This document shows, one piece after another, positions 23,977-32,768 of a stretch of 64,000 bases of DNA. The translations under genes and the position numbers were made by a program. Where the stretch lies: the NCBI RefSeq assembly GCF_025399835.1, contig NZ_JAODVR010000001.1, positions 62,001 to 126,000 on the forward strand. Direction: 5' to 3'. Source of the stretch: Haloarchaeobius sp. HME9146 (GTDB lineage Archaea; Halobacteriota; Halobacteria; Halobacteriales; Natrialbaceae). Position 1 is the stretch's first letter. Each line of letters starts with the position of its first letter. The notes under the pieces were generated by a model that saw nothing but the letters and a program-made list of their open reading frames with translations, was not told the origin of the DNA and did not search any database.

Positions 23977-24756
23977 TCAGCGGTCGCTGTTGACCCGGCG
24001 AGCCACACGCCGGAGGATAGGCCGCGGGGTGACGCGAGCGATCACCGTGAGCAGCTTCATCGGCAGGCCGGGGACCACCACGGTCTTGCCACTCATGACA
24101 CCCTTGTACCCTGCCTTGGCCACGTCTTCGACCGGCTGCATATACGTCGACCCGACCGCCGAGTCCTGCATCCCGGCGCGCTCCTGGAACTCGGTGTCGA
24201 CCGGCCCCGGGCAGAGCACGGTCGCGTTGACGCCCGTATCCCGGAGTTCCTCGGCGATGGCCTCGGTGAACGAGTTGACGTACGCCTTGCTGGCGTAGTA
24301 GCCGGCCATGAACGGGCCGGGCTGGAAGCCGGCGACCGAGCCGACGTTGAGGATTTTCCCACGGTCGCGCGCGGTGAAGTCGTCGAGGAACAGTCGGGTG
24401 AGCGTGACCAGCGTGGTGACGTTGAGCCGGAGCTGGCTCTGCTCGCGGCCGAGGTCCGATTCCGAGAACGGGCCGTACGTTCCGATACCGACGTTGTTGA
24501 CGAGGACGCCGACGTCGAGGTCGCGCTCGTGGACCTCGTCGTACAGCTCCTGCGGGGCGGCCTCGTCGTCGAGGTCTTTCGGGATACTCGCCGCGTCGAT
24601 GCCGTGGCGGGATTCCAGTTCCTCGGCGACGGCGTCGAGGTCGTCCTCCCGGCGGGCGACGAGGACGAGGTCGTGGCCGTGGCGGGCGAACTGGCGGGCG
24701 AGTTCGCGGCCGATGCCCGAGGAGGCACCGGTGACGAGAGCGGTGTCGCGGTTCAT
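23977..24756 (-). CDS. short-chain dehydrogenase/reductase (classical SDR)
   Basis: 259 residues. TGASSGIGRELARQFARHG at the N-terminus is the cofactor loop, VNNVGIGTYGP is the NNxG motif, an NVGSVAGFQPGPFMAGYYASKAY region supplies Ser and the YxxxK pair, and LCPGPVDTEF follows. An Arg in the second strand region (VARREDDL) favours NADP(H). These cytoplasmic enzymes reduce or oxidise carbonyl/hydroxyl groups; related archaeal and bacterial proteins of the DltE/YqjQ type act on unknown lipidic substrates. It is monocistronic. The following 24757-24949 stretch holds no gene. Confidence 0.85.
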   Translation of the reverse strand: MNRDTALVTGASSGIGRELARQFARHGHDLVLVARREDDLDAVAEELESRHGIDAASIPKDLDDEAAPQELYDEVHERDLDVGVLVNNVGIGTYGPFSESDLGREQSQLRLNVTTLVTLTRLFLDDFTARDRGKILNVGSVAGFQPGPFMAGYYASKAYVNSFTEAIAEELRDTGVNATVLCPGPVDTEFQERAGMQDSAVGSTYMQPVEDVAKAGYKGVMSGKTVVVPGLPMKLLTVIARVTPRPILRRVARRVNSDR

Positions 24757-24949
24757 ACCGGGACGGGCGGGCCGATATCAGAAACCGGTTCGGGTTCCGG
24801 CTGGCGGTTCGACTCGACCGTGGGCTCGAGCAAATGGCGAACAGGCGGCGCTCGCAGTCGGCCCGACGGTGCGCCACGCACCAGCCTCGGCCGCCGGGCG
24901 ACGGGGAGTCAGGTCACGCCGCGATTGGCCCCGGCTTCCGATAAAAAGG

Positions 24950-25516
24950 TTAGCGCGGCCCCTTCCGCTCAGCCGGTTCCTTGGCGAGCCAGTCCGCGAA
25001 CTTCGCGAGGGCCCGCCCCCGGTGGCTGATGGCGTTCTTCTCCTCGGTACTCATCTCGGCCATCGTCTTCCCGTCGTGCTCGAAGATGGGGTCGTAGCCG
25101 AAGCCACCCTCGCCGCGCGGGGCGACGATGCGGCCCGGAACTGCGCCCTCGAAGGTGGTCGTCTCCTCGCCGTCGTAGTACGCGAGGACGGTCCGGAAGT
25201 ACGCCCGGTCGTTCTCCTGGAGGTCGGTGAGTTCGTAGACGCGCTCGACGCCGACGGTGTCCTCGACGTACGAGGAGTACGGGCCCGGAAAGCCGTCGAA
25301 CGCGTCGAGGAACAGGCCCGCGTCGTCGACCAGCACGGGCTCGTCGCTGTCGAGTTGCTCGTAGGCCTCGCGGGCCCCGTGGGCTGCGATGTCCGCGAGG
25401 TCGTCGCTCTGGACCTCCAGATAGTCGTAGTTCACCTGCTCGACCGCGTCGGTGCCGAGGTACTCACAGGCCTCACGCACCTTCCCCTCGTTGCTCGTCA
25501 CGAAGCGAATCGTCAT
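24950..25516 (-). CDS. rdgB: XTP/dITP pyrophosphatase (RdgB/HAM1 family)
   Basis: 188 residues, the usual length. Family motifs are TSNEGKVREA (N-terminus), LVDDAGLFLDAFDGFPGPYSSY (near 67-88), GEGGFGYDPIFEHDG and KNAISHRGRAL near the end. The enzyme hydrolyses non-canonical purine triphosphates (dITP, XTP, ITP) to monophosphates, keeping them out of DNA and RNA. The ATG at 25516 gives the family N-terminus; a longer frame upstream is not conserved-looking. The bat-like regulator lies 73 nt upstream. Confidence 0.9.
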   Translation of the reverse strand: MTIRFVTSNEGKVREACEYLGTDAVEQVNYDYLEVQSDDLADIAAHGAREAYEQLDSDEPVLVDDAGLFLDAFDGFPGPYSSYVEDTVGVERVYELTDLQENDRAYFRTVLAYYDGEETTTFEGAVPGRIVAPRGEGGFGYDPIFEHDGKTMAEMSTEEKNAISHRGRALAKFADWLAKEPAERKGPR

Positions 25517-25589
25517 GTGCGAGTGCCGGCGGGCAGCAGGCAAAGAGGCGTCGGTTGCGTCCGGTGACGGGGCGGTCGCGTCGACCGGG

Positions 25590-26243
25590 TCAGCAGTCGA
25601 GGTCGCCCAGCAGCGCGGACTCCGCCTTCCGGAGGTGTTCGGCCGCGGTCCCGGTCGCACAGCCCAGTTCGTCCGCCACGTCCGCGACCGACCCCTCGCG
25701 GGGCACGTCGTAGTAGCCGACTCGCTGGGCGGCCCGGACCGCCTCGCGCTGGCGGTCGGTGATGGGAACACCCGCAGCCGTGGGGTCGGCGTCGTAGCTC
25801 CCGAGGCGGTCGATAGAGACGTCGATACCGTCGGGCGTCGCGTCCATCGCGGCCTGCAGGGCATCGGGTTCCCCGAGGATGCCGAAGGAGACGGTCCGGT
25901 CGGTGTTGTAGGACAGCGGTGGCACCGCCACGAGACTCAGCTTCGAGAACGCTTCGAGCATCTGCTGGCCGGTCTCGCCCGGCTCGTCGAGCACGTAGAC
26001 GTAGAACCGGTCGCCGCCGAGTGGCGCGACCTCGTACGACCGAACGGAGTCGACCTGGGCGAGTCGCTCCTCGTAGGCCTCGCGGTCGCCGCGGACGTGG
26101 AAGAGCAGCGTGTTCGCCTCGTCGTTCGCGAAGCTCCAGTGGACGAGCCGGTAGTCACTGTACCCGCCGTGCTCGCAGACGAACGCGTGCATCGGATGGA
26201 TCGTCTCGTCCGAGTGCGAGAGCGTGACAGAGAGGTACTTCAT
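25590..26243 (-). CDS. bat-like transcriptional regulator (bacterio-opsin activator HTH)
   Basis: 217 residues. An N-terminal sensing-like region of about 150 residues (KYLSVTLSHSDETIHPMHAF ... VHWSFANDEANTLLFHVRGD) is followed by the HTH_10 (bacterio-opsin activator) domain: ITDRQREAVRAAQRVGYYDVPREGSVADVADELGCATGTAAEHLRKAESALL (about 160-212). Such regulators are abundant in haloarchaea and bind DNA; the ligand is unknown. The ATG at 26243 has a TATA-like GATTTACC upstream. A target is not evident from position. Confidence 0.82.
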   Translation of the reverse strand: MKYLSVTLSHSDETIHPMHAFVCEHGGYSDYRLVHWSFANDEANTLLFHVRGDREAYEERLAQVDSVRSYEVAPLGGDRFYVYVLDEPGETGQQMLEAFSKLSLVAVPPLSYNTDRTVSFGILGEPDALQAAMDATPDGIDVSIDRLGSYDADPTAAGVPITDRQREAVRAAQRVGYYDVPREGSVADVADELGCATGTAAEHLRKAESALLGDLDC

Positions 26244-26350
26244 GCTGAAAACCGGTCGCGGCTGGGAGGTAAATCCCGACCACACGCATCGCTGTGTCGG
26301 CTGGCAACGAAGACGAAGGAATCGACCGCTACCGTCGGTCAGCCCCGGGT

Positions 26351-26623
26351 TCAGTCCTCGACGACGACTTCGACGGGCTCGTCTGCCGCCTCGGACTCGC
26401 CCTTCTGTTTGCCACGCTCCATCCAGAGCATCCCGCCGGCGACGGCGAGGACGACCCACGACCGCCAGTTCGCGAGGTTCAGCGTATATCCGATACCGAA
26501 CGGCTTCTCCACGAGCATCCCCTTGCCCGGCTTCCAGTACGACGAAAGCATCCGACTCAGGCTGGGGCGTTCGAAGTTGTACGGAACTCCAAGGATCTCA
26601 CCGGAACTCGGCTTGTCTGCCAT
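26351..26623 (-). CDS. DUF5808-like small membrane-associated protein
   Basis: 90 residues. The segment ILGVPYNFERPSLSRMLSSYWKPGKGMLVEKPFGIGYTLNLANW resembles the DUF5808 pattern (short NPDDP-like loop, then KPFGxGYTLN). A single hydrophobic stretch (SWVVLAVAGGML, about 54-66) and an acidic tail follow. Location in or at the membrane is likely; function is unknown. The ATG at 26623 fits a TATA-like GTTTTTACC about 25 nt upstream. Confidence 0.65.
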   Translation of the reverse strand: MADKPSSGEILGVPYNFERPSLSRMLSSYWKPGKGMLVEKPFGIGYTLNLANWRSWVVLAVAGGMLWMERGKQKGESEAADEPVEVVVED

Positions 26624-26664
26624 ACTGAATTTTACGTCCGTTGTAGGTAAAAACGTACCTCCTC

Positions 26665-27243
26665 TCATCCCGGCAACAGGACGTTCACGACGGCCACGAG
26701 AACGCCTGCGAGCGCCATCCGAATCCCGGTCACCGTCCAGTCGAGTTCGGCGATGGAACCCATGTACGCGCCGAAGGCGAAGAGGAGACCGACGCCGACA
26801 GCCACCGCAAGCAGCGTCGCCTGCAGCAGCGACACCAGCCACCCCTCGAACAGGAACGGGACCAGCGGAAGTAGCGTCCCGACCAGCGGCCCGATCCCAC
26901 TGGCGATGGCGTTCACCGCCCGGCCGGCGCGGTCCTCGCGCTGGAGGTGCGTGTCGTCGAGGTCCCGGAGCATGGCACGTTCGAGCTGGCGGCGCTGGCT
27001 CAGCTTCTCGGCGCGTTCGATCTCCCAGACGCTCCACACGCCCGACGTACACAGGCCGACTGCGCCACCGACCCCGACGAGCACGACGGTCCGCCCGTCG
27101 GGCACGCCCGAGAGGTACGCGCCGGTCGCGACACCGATGCTGGTGAGCGTCCCGTCGAACCCGTTCGAGACGAAGTAGCGCCGGGAGATGGACCGCACCG
27201 AGGATCGCCTGAGCGCGGCCTGCAGGGCATCGATCCGGCTCAT
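26665..27243 (-). CDS. VIT1/CCC1-like membrane protein
   Basis: 192 residues. YFVSNGFDGTLTSIGVATGAYLSG near residue 25 matches the first helix of VIT1/CCC1 iron/manganese transporters (usually NDGL..TLG), and three or four further helices follow (about 50-70, 115-135, 140-160, 170-190). The central cytoplasmic region (RAEKLSQRRQLERAMLRDLDDTHLQ) is shorter and lacks the full Glu-rich metal-binding domain. Divalent-metal export or sequestration is the family expectation. The DUF211 gene ends 1 nt before it on the minus strand, so the pair shares a transcript. Confidence 0.7.
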   Translation of the reverse strand: MSRIDALQAALRRSSVRSISRRYFVSNGFDGTLTSIGVATGAYLSGVPDGRTVVLVGVGGAVGLCTSGVWSVWEIERAEKLSQRRQLERAMLRDLDDTHLQREDRAGRAVNAIASGIGPLVGTLLPLVPFLFEGWLVSLLQATLLAVAVGVGLLFAFGAYMGSIAELDWTVTGIRMALAGVLVAVVNVLLPG

Positions 27244-27531
27244 CTAATCCTGTGGTGTCTCGCTCTGTTCGACGAGTTGCTCCCCGCACACCACCTCGTC
27301 GATGGAGTGGACCGACCCGCCCAGGTCCTCGACGCGCTCGCGGACCGTCTCGAAGGAGATGTCGGGGCCCTCGACGGTGAGCTTCACCGTCTCGACCTGG
27401 CGGTCGGTCTCGACGAGCACCACGTTGACACCCTCGACGCCATCGAGGCCGCCAACACCCCTGGCATACCGGACTGCGTTGGGGTCGTGTGGCTTCAGTA
27501 CGTCCAGGACCAGCCGTCGTATGGGAGGCAT
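27244..27531 (-). CDS. DUF211-domain protein
   Basis: 95 residues matching DUF211: IRRLVLDVLKPHDPNAVRYARGVGGLDGVEGVNV, an alternating beta-alpha ferredoxin-like small fold. DUF211 proteins are archaeal, with no established function; some bind metal ions in structures. The stop codon is immediately before the ATG of the VIT1/CCC1-like gene. A metal-linked role together with that transporter is inference. Confidence 0.8.
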   Translation of the reverse strand: MPPIRRLVLDVLKPHDPNAVRYARGVGGLDGVEGVNVVLVETDRQVETVKLTVEGPDISFETVRERVEDLGGSVHSIDEVVCGEQLVEQSETPQD

Positions 27532-27586
27532 CGCTACCTGTCGGTTCGACGGGGAGGCCCTTCAGTCCGACCCCGGGTTCCGGCGC

Positions 27587-29182
27587 TCAACCCGACTGGT
27601 ACCGGCCGCGCCCCTCGACGGTCGCCAGCCGTCCGAGCACCGCGTCGGCCTGCTCGCTCGCGTCGCGGTACGCGTCACGAACCGCCTCGCGGAGGGGTTC
27701 CGGGTCGTCGGCCGTGCCGACGAGGCTCTGGTCGAAGACGTGGAGGTCCATGGCGTAGTCCTCGGCGTGGTCGGTGTGGTAGCCCAGGCCGAAGTCGATG
27801 AGATAGGTGCGAGACCCGACCCGGACGTTCCGGGTGGTCGGGTCGCCGTGGACGAACCCCGAATCGTGGATGGCCGCGAGGTGGCGACCCACGTCTCGAA
27901 CGGCCGCCTCGGTGGGTGCCTCGCGCAGGTCGCTCTCGCCGACGAACTCGAAGACGATGGTCGACTCGGCGGGGTCGAGGTCGCGGACCACGGGGGTCGG
28001 GACGCCGACGCGGCGCGCCTGACTCGTCAATCTCGCCTCGAGGACGGTCCGGTCGCGCCGGAGGTTGTCGTCGAGTTCGGCGTGCCGGTACGCCTTGGGC
28101 ACGCGACGCTTGACGACGCGGTCGTCCTCGAACTCGACGATGGCCTCGGCCCCGCGGACCGTCACACCCGCCTCCGGGCTGACGTGGACGTCCTCGTCCG
28201 CGCCGCGCCACGTCACCGGGACCTCGTCCGGCCGGAAGTTCGGGTCGACCGCCGAGTCGTCGATGGGGAGCGTGTCGCCGGCCCGTGCCATCTTCGCGCC
28301 CAGCACCGCGATCATCCCCGCGTTGTCCCGCAGGAAGCGCGGCTCGGGCGCGTAGAACTCGGCTCCCCGTTCCTCGCACATCGATTCGAGCATCTCGCGC
28401 AGTCGGGCGTTCTGGCCGACGCCGCCGCCGAGGACGAGCTCGTCGCTCCCGGTGAGTGACAGGGCGCGTTCCGAGACTTCGGTGAGCATCCCGAAGATGT
28501 GTTCCTGCAGGGAGAAGCAGACGTCTTCAACCGGGACACCGTCGTCGTACGCCTGCTTGGCCGCGCTCATGATACCCGAGAACGAGAAGTCCATCCCCTT
28601 GACGACGTAGGGCAGGTCACAGAACTCGCCGTCTTGCGCGTGCTGTTCGACCTTCGGGCCGCCGGGGTGGGCCCAGCCGACGTGGCGGGTGAACTTGTCG
28701 ATGGCGTTGCCGACGCCGGTGTCCATCGTCTCGCCCAGCACCCGGTACCGGCCGTTCCGGTAGCCGAGCAGGTGGGCGTTCGCACCGCTGGCGTTCAGGC
28801 ACACCGGCGAGTCGAAGCCGGACTGCTGGCGGCCGATCTCGAGGTGGGCCACCATGTGGTTGACGCCGACGAGCGGCACGTCGAGCGTCTGGGCCAGTGC
28901 GCGCGCCGCGGTGCCGACGGTTCGAAGACACGGGCCGAGGCCTGGCCCCTGCGAGAACGCGACCGCGTCGATGTCGCCATCGGCTTCTTCGAGGACGGTC
29001 CCGACGACTTCCGGGATGGCCTCGTGCATGTGCTCGGCCGCCTCGCGCGGATGAATGCCGCCGCTCTCCGGCTGGTAGGCGTCCGATTCGATAAAAATCG
29101 CGTCCGCGTCGTCAGCGGCCCCGGTATCGTACAGCGCGGCGCTCGCACACCACGCCGTACCCTCGATACCGAGGACTCGCAT
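27587..29182 (-). CDS. kae1-bud32: Kae1-Bud32 fusion: tRNA threonylcarbamoyladenosine synthase and kinase
   Basis: 531 residues. Residues 1-325 are Kae1/TsaD: EGTAWCASAALYD at the start, metal ligands in NHMVAHLE, AGANAHLLG-like ASGANAHLLGYRNG, and DTGVGNAIDKFTRH. Residues about 335-531 are Bud32: FVHGDPTTRNVRVG (catalytic loop HGDxTxxN) and LIDFGLGY (DFG). As part of the KEOPS complex it makes t6A37 in ANN-decoding tRNAs. Fusion of the two is common in Euryarchaeota. It heads toward rps27ae without a gap (0 nt), in the conserved archaeal cluster to 32678. Confidence 0.93.
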   Translation of the reverse strand: MRVLGIEGTAWCASAALYDTGAADDADAIFIESDAYQPESGGIHPREAAEHMHEAIPEVVGTVLEEADGDIDAVAFSQGPGLGPCLRTVGTAARALAQTLDVPLVGVNHMVAHLEIGRQQSGFDSPVCLNASGANAHLLGYRNGRYRVLGETMDTGVGNAIDKFTRHVGWAHPGGPKVEQHAQDGEFCDLPYVVKGMDFSFSGIMSAAKQAYDDGVPVEDVCFSLQEHIFGMLTEVSERALSLTGSDELVLGGGVGQNARLREMLESMCEERGAEFYAPEPRFLRDNAGMIAVLGAKMARAGDTLPIDDSAVDPNFRPDEVPVTWRGADEDVHVSPEAGVTVRGAEAIVEFEDDRVVKRRVPKAYRHAELDDNLRRDRTVLEARLTSQARRVGVPTPVVRDLDPAESTIVFEFVGESDLREAPTEAAVRDVGRHLAAIHDSGFVHGDPTTRNVRVGSRTYLIDFGLGYHTDHAEDYAMDLHVFDQSLVGTADDPEPLREAVRDAYRDASEQADAVLGRLATVEGRGRYQSG

Positions 29183-29317
29183 CTATTCCCACTCGGTGTA
29201 GGAGCACTTGCCGCAGTGCTTGCGGTCGCCGTAGTCGCCGAGGAACGTGTCGCCACAGCGCGGGCACTGCTCTTTCGTCGGGTTGCCGTCCTCGTCGTAG
29301 TATTCGTAGCGCGCCAT
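29183..29317 (-). CDS. rps27ae: 30S ribosomal protein S27ae
   Basis: 44 residues, below the length of most gene callers' confident range. It reads [20 protein letters not shown] and continues to [18 protein letters not shown]. Four cysteines (18, 21, 35, 38) form the zinc site. The next gene downstream starts directly after its stop codon and S24e stands 3 nt upstream. In eukaryotes this protein is fused to ubiquitin; in archaea it stands alone. It is a component of the small ribosomal subunit. Confidence 0.93.
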   Translation of the reverse strand: MARYEYYDEDGNPTKEQCPRCGDTFLGDYGDRKHCGKCSYTEWE

Positions 29318-29320
29318 GAT

Positions 29321-29623
29321 TTAGGCCTCCTCGCCCTCTTCGGCGCCGACGATCTTGTTTCGCTCGAGCATGTGCTCCTGCTCGACCTCCTGTGCGCGCT
29401 CGGCGGAGTCGTAGACCTTCGCGTAGCCGACGGTCTTGCGCATGCCGAACTTGGTGTCGAGCTTGCGCACGACGACCTCGTCCGCGTCCTTGTTCAGCTT
29501 GGCCGCGAGGGAGTCGCGGACGGAGAGGCGCGAGGGAGTCGCTTCCTCGTGGACCATCTCGAACGTAACGTCCGTACGGTGCAACATGGGGTTCTCCTCT
29601 TCGGAGATGATGTCGATGTCCAT
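29321..29623 (-). CDS. rps24e: 30S ribosomal protein S24e
   Basis: 100 residues. MDIDIISEEENPMLHRTDVTFE ... SRLSVRDSLAAKLN ... KLDTKFGMRKTVGYAKVYDS is the S24e pattern throughout, with the acidic tail typical of haloarchaea. It lies 3 nt upstream of S27ae and 114 nt downstream of the dephospho-CoA kinase gene. It is an archaeal/eukaryotic-type small-subunit protein. Confidence 0.93.
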   Translation of the reverse strand: MDIDIISEEENPMLHRTDVTFEMVHEEATPSRLSVRDSLAAKLNKDADEVVVRKLDTKFGMRKTVGYAKVYDSAERAQEVEQEHMLERNKIVGAEEGEEA

Positions 29624-29737
29624 GATATCCAGTTACCAGTTACTTCCCCTCGTAGCGGGTAAAAGGATTTCGAAGTGAAGGGTCTCGTGTCCGGTTTCCA
29701 GACCGAGCCGACGCTCCGCGGCGGCCGCAGCCTGTTG

Positions 29738-30283
29738 TCAGAACAGTGACCAGAACTGGTCGTGGTCGCCGTCCATCCGCTCGACCAGTTCGCGGATGTC
29801 GGCCTGAATGGCCTCGGTGACGCGGACGTGGACCATGCCCTCGTCGGGCTGGCCGTAGACGACGCTCGCACCGACGGGGGCCGCGAGAATCGCGGGCAAG
29901 GTGGCGAGGTCCTCCTCGCCGTCGACGAGGATGGTCGTCGGCTCGTCGGCCGCCAGCCCGTCCTGGATGGCGACGACGAGGGCCTCGGTCAGCGCGCCCG
30001 CCGGGTTCGAGACGGTGACGTCGGGGTCGACGACGACCTCGTGTATTTCGTCGTCGACGCGGTCGCGCTTGGTGTACTCGTCGACGAGCGCCACGTCCGG
30101 TCGGCGGTCAGCCTGCAGGAAGTGATAGGTGACGATGTCGCCGACGGCCACGAGCGGGCCGTCGACGTCCCGGAGAAGAATCTCTGCATCGGTCTCGACG
30201 GGACCCAGTGGGTCCTTGAACGCGCTCCGAAGCGCTCTGGGTAGGGTGAGCAAGACGTCGTCGCCGCGCGCTTCGTCGGGCAC
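29738..30283 (-). CDS. GTP-dependent dephospho-CoA kinase (DUF359)
   Basis: 181 residues. The family features are a central GDIVTYHFL near residue 48, VDEYTKRD near 67-74, VSNPAGALTEAL, and IVDGEEDLATLPAILAAPVGASVVYGQPDEGMVHV, all characteristic of archaeal DUF359 proteins. These perform the last step of coenzyme A synthesis, phosphorylating dephospho-CoA with GTP. Its start lies 1 nt from the spt4 stop, keeping it in the archaeal transcription/translation cluster. Confidence 0.88.
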   Translation of the reverse strand: MPDEARGDDVLLTLPRALRSAFKDPLGPVETDAEILLRDVDGPLVAVGDIVTYHFLQADRRPDVALVDEYTKRDRVDDEIHEVVVDPDVTVSNPAGALTEALVVAIQDGLAADEPTTILVDGEEDLATLPAILAAPVGASVVYGQPDEGMVHVRVTEAIQADIRELVERMDGDHDQFWSLF

Positions 30284-30284
30284 G

Positions 30285-30482
30285 TTATCTGACTTTGAGG
30301 GCGTACTTGCCCGGCTCCGTGACCTCCATCTCGCGGGCGATCTCGGAGTCCTCGGGGTGGGCGATGATGACGTAGCCGGCCCAGTCCTCGGTCAGCGAGG
30401 TGGAGCCACAGCCGTCACACGAGTCGAGGTCGGGCTCGTTCACCCGGTGACAGTCTCGACAGACGACTCGGTTCTTCGCCAT
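30285..30482 (-). CDS. spt4: transcription elongation factor Spt4 (RpoE'')
   Basis: 65 residues. Two cysteine pairs, VCRDCHRV and DSCDGCG, form the zinc ribbon; LTEDWAGYVIIAHPEDSEIA and the ending GKYALKVR are family signatures. Spt4 binds Spt5 and promotes elongation by RNA polymerase. The gene directly abuts rpoE' (0 nt). Confidence 0.92.
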   Translation of the reverse strand: MAKNRVVCRDCHRVNEPDLDSCDGCGSTSLTEDWAGYVIIAHPEDSEIAREMEVTEPGKYALKVR

Positions 30483-31052
30483 CTAATCACCCGCCTGCGC
30501 TTCGCGACTGTTGCGCTCGTCCTCGAGCCACCCGTGCTTGCCGAGGCCGGGCTGTTTCGCCGTGAGCCCGATCTTGGAGTCCCGCGGGTTGCGCTCGTCG
30601 ATGCTCTTGGTGACGATGCGCGTGCGGACGGCGTCGTCGACGCCGAGCGTGCGGTTGGACTCGTTCGAGGCGAGTTGCTGGTTCTCCGGGTCGAACGCGA
30701 GGTACTCGTCGGAGATCTGGGAGACGTGGAGCAGTCCGTCCACGGGGCCGATGCCGACGAAGGCACCGAACTCGACGACCTCGACGACCGTCCCGTCGAC
30801 GACCTCCTGCATCTGCGGGTCGAACGTGACGGCGTCGAAGTCCGCCTCGTAGTAGACGCCCGGACGGTTCGGGAGGACCGCGCCCTCACCGATGTCGTGG
30901 ACCTTCGTGACAGAGACGACGCTGCCCACGTCCTCGTCCATCCGTCCTTCGAGCTTGTCCTGCAGCAGTTTCTTCACGAGTTCCGGGGAGACGTCCCCGA
31001 GTTCCTCCGGCGGCACCTCGACCGTGTCTTTGAGCCTGACGCGCTTGTACAT
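30483..31052 (-). CDS. rpoE1: DNA-directed RNA polymerase subunit E' (Rpo7)
   Basis: 189 residues. MYKRVRLKDTVEVPPEELG is the N-terminal RNP-like part, and the S1 domain follows (about 80-160) with DGTVVEVVEFGAFVGIGPVDGLLHVSQI. The C-terminus SKIGLTAKQPGLGKHGWLED is typical. Rpo7 with Rpo4 forms the stalk of archaeal RNA polymerase. It abuts spt4 and lies 3 nt after the PIN-domain gene. Confidence 0.93.
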   Translation of the reverse strand: MYKRVRLKDTVEVPPEELGDVSPELVKKLLQDKLEGRMDEDVGSVVSVTKVHDIGEGAVLPNRPGVYYEADFDAVTFDPQMQEVVDGTVVEVVEFGAFVGIGPVDGLLHVSQISDEYLAFDPENQQLASNESNRTLGVDDAVRTRIVTKSIDERNPRDSKIGLTAKQPGLGKHGWLEDERNSREAQAGD

Positions 31053-31055
31053 CTG

Positions 31056-31442
31056 TTATGGTTGAGTGATTGCGAGTTTGTTCCTGCCACGTAAAGCTAT
31101 TACCGGAATACCCGTGTCGAGCACCCGGTCTCGCAGCGGCAGGTCGTTCGTGACGACGTAGTCGACCTGCCCTTCGCGGGCGAGTTCGACCAGGGCGTCG
31201 TCGGCGTACGATTCGTCCGTGTCCACGATGAGACAGCGTTCGGTCGCCAGGTCGTGTCCGACGTTCGCGGCGGTGCCCTCCTGTCCACCCTTCTCCGAGA
31301 GGCGGCGCAGTTCCTCGACGACCGCCTGTGGCGCGACGAGGTCGGCCGCCTCGAGGAGACGGTCGAGTTCGTCGAACAGGCGCACGTCGAGTTCGACGGG
31401 CATCATCAGCGAACTCGTGTCGAGCGCGACCCGGTGTGTCAT
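31056..31442 (-). CDS. PIN-domain protein of the RpoE-aIF2 gamma cluster (Fcf1-like)
   Basis: 128 residues. ALDTSSLMMP is the first acidic motif, VVEELRRLSEKGG the second, and DTDESYADDALVELA plus VVTNDLPLRDRVLDTGIPVIALRGRNKL complete the PIN active site. Archaeal homologues at this position are compared with Fcf1/Utp24, an rRNA-processing endonuclease, and also annotated as VapC-like. A housekeeping RNA-processing role fits the setting between aIF2 gamma and rpoE'. The start abuts the aIF2 gamma stop. Confidence 0.85.
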   Translation of the reverse strand: MTHRVALDTSSLMMPVELDVRLFDELDRLLEAADLVAPQAVVEELRRLSEKGGQEGTAANVGHDLATERCLIVDTDESYADDALVELAREGQVDYVVTNDLPLRDRVLDTGIPVIALRGRNKLAITQP

Positions 31443-32678
31443 CTATCCCTGGAGCGTGCCGACGCCGATGAGTCGCCAGCGAGCGCCGACGCGGCGGTTG
31501 ATGGCTATCTTCGCACCCTCGCCCGCACAGACCGGGCGCTTGAGGTTGACCTCACACTCGCCGCTCCGGGCGGACGTGACCGCGCCGACCGTGGTGGCGG
31601 TGCCGACCGTGAGCATCAGCGGCTCGCCGGTCGAGATCTCCTCGACCTCGTCCATGTCCTCGCCGACGACGCGGTCGAGCAGGTCGACCGACATCGTGAA
31701 CTGCTCCCACGTCGGCGGGAGCGACCCCGGCGGGCCAGCGATCTGGCCAGCGAGGGCGTCACCCTTCGTGTAGGAGGGGTCGAGGCCGGTCCCGACACCG
31801 AGCAGGCCGCCCGGCGACGCCTCGTCGGTGGACTGTCCGCCGGCCTGGATGGACCGGATGGAGGTCGTAATGGGCTGGTACTCGGTCTGGCCGCCCTCGT
31901 CGACCTCGCGGCCCGGGCGGACTTCGAGTTCCTCGTCCGGGTGGAGACGACCCTGCACGAGCGAGCCACCGATGACGCCGCCCATGAGGTTCTCCCAGGT
32001 CGTGCCCGGGCGGTTGATGTCGAACGAGCGGGCGACGTGGAGTCGCGCATCGTCGTCGGGGTCGCGTTCGGGGGTCGGGATGCGCTCCTCGATGGCCTGC
32101 ATCAGCACGTCCATGTTGACGTTCTGCCCGGCACTGACGGGGACCACTGGGGCGTCTTCGGCGACCGTTCCCTCGACGAAGTCCTGTATCTGCTGGTAGT
32201 TCTCGCGGGCCCGCTCGGCGTCGACGAGGTCGACCTTGTTCTGGGCGATGACGATGTTGTCGATGCCGATGATGTCGAGCGCCATGAGGTGCTCTTCCGT
32301 CTGGGCCTGCGGGACGTCCTCGGTCGCGCTCACGACGAGGACCGCACCGTCCATGATGGCCGCGCCGGAGAGCATCGTCGCCATCAGCGTCTCGTGACCC
32401 GGTGCGTCGACGAACGAGACCGTGCGGACGACCTCCGTGTCGGCGTCGTGCTCGGGGCACGTGTCCTCGACGGTGTAACACTCGGGCTCGTCGCACTCCG
32501 GACACCGCCGGAAGGTGGCGTCGGCGTAGCCGAGACGAATCGAGATACCACGCTTCATCTCCTCCGAGTGCTGGTCCGTCCACTCGCCACTCAGAGCCTG
32601 CACGAGCGTGGTCTTCCCGTGGTCGACGTGACCGACGAGGCCGATGTTCACCTCCGGTTGTTGGTGGTTTCCTGCCAT
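31443..32678 (-). CDS. eif2g: translation initiation factor aIF2 subunit gamma
   Basis: 411 residues. The GTPase motifs are [10 protein letters not shown] (G1), DAPGH (G3) and AQNKVDLV (G4). The zinc knuckle [20 protein letters not shown] sits in the switch region, as in aIF2 gamma and eIF2 gamma. Domains II and III follow with [11 protein letters not shown] and the C-terminal IGVGTLQG. It delivers initiator tRNA to the ribosome as GTP-bound trimer with alpha and beta. It is the first gene of the cluster transcribed toward kae1-bud32. Confidence 0.95.
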   Translation of the reverse strand: MAGNHQQPEVNIGLVGHVDHGKTTLVQALSGEWTDQHSEEMKRGISIRLGYADATFRRCPECDEPECYTVEDTCPEHDADTEVVRTVSFVDAPGHETLMATMLSGAAIMDGAVLVVSATEDVPQAQTEEHLMALDIIGIDNIVIAQNKVDLVDAERARENYQQIQDFVEGTVAEDAPVVPVSAGQNVNMDVLMQAIEERIPTPERDPDDDARLHVARSFDINRPGTTWENLMGGVIGGSLVQGRLHPDEELEVRPGREVDEGGQTEYQPITTSIRSIQAGGQSTDEASPGGLLGVGTGLDPSYTKGDALAGQIAGPPGSLPPTWEQFTMSVDLLDRVVGEDMDEVEEISTGEPLMLTVGTATTVGAVTSARSGECEVNLKRPVCAGEGAKIAINRRVGARWRLIGVGTLQG

Positions 32679-32768
32679 ATCGAGAGTAATCTTGGCTACG
32701 TCTACCCTTGTGCGCCTGATAAACCCACCGTTCTCGCGCGCGGAGCGCTCCCTCTCGGCCCCGTCTGC

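Noticed and set aside
32679-32768. Possible tRNA or RNA gene in short gaps of the translation cluster
   Set aside because: I looked for T-loop GTTCGAATC-like and acceptor pairing in this and other gaps and found none.
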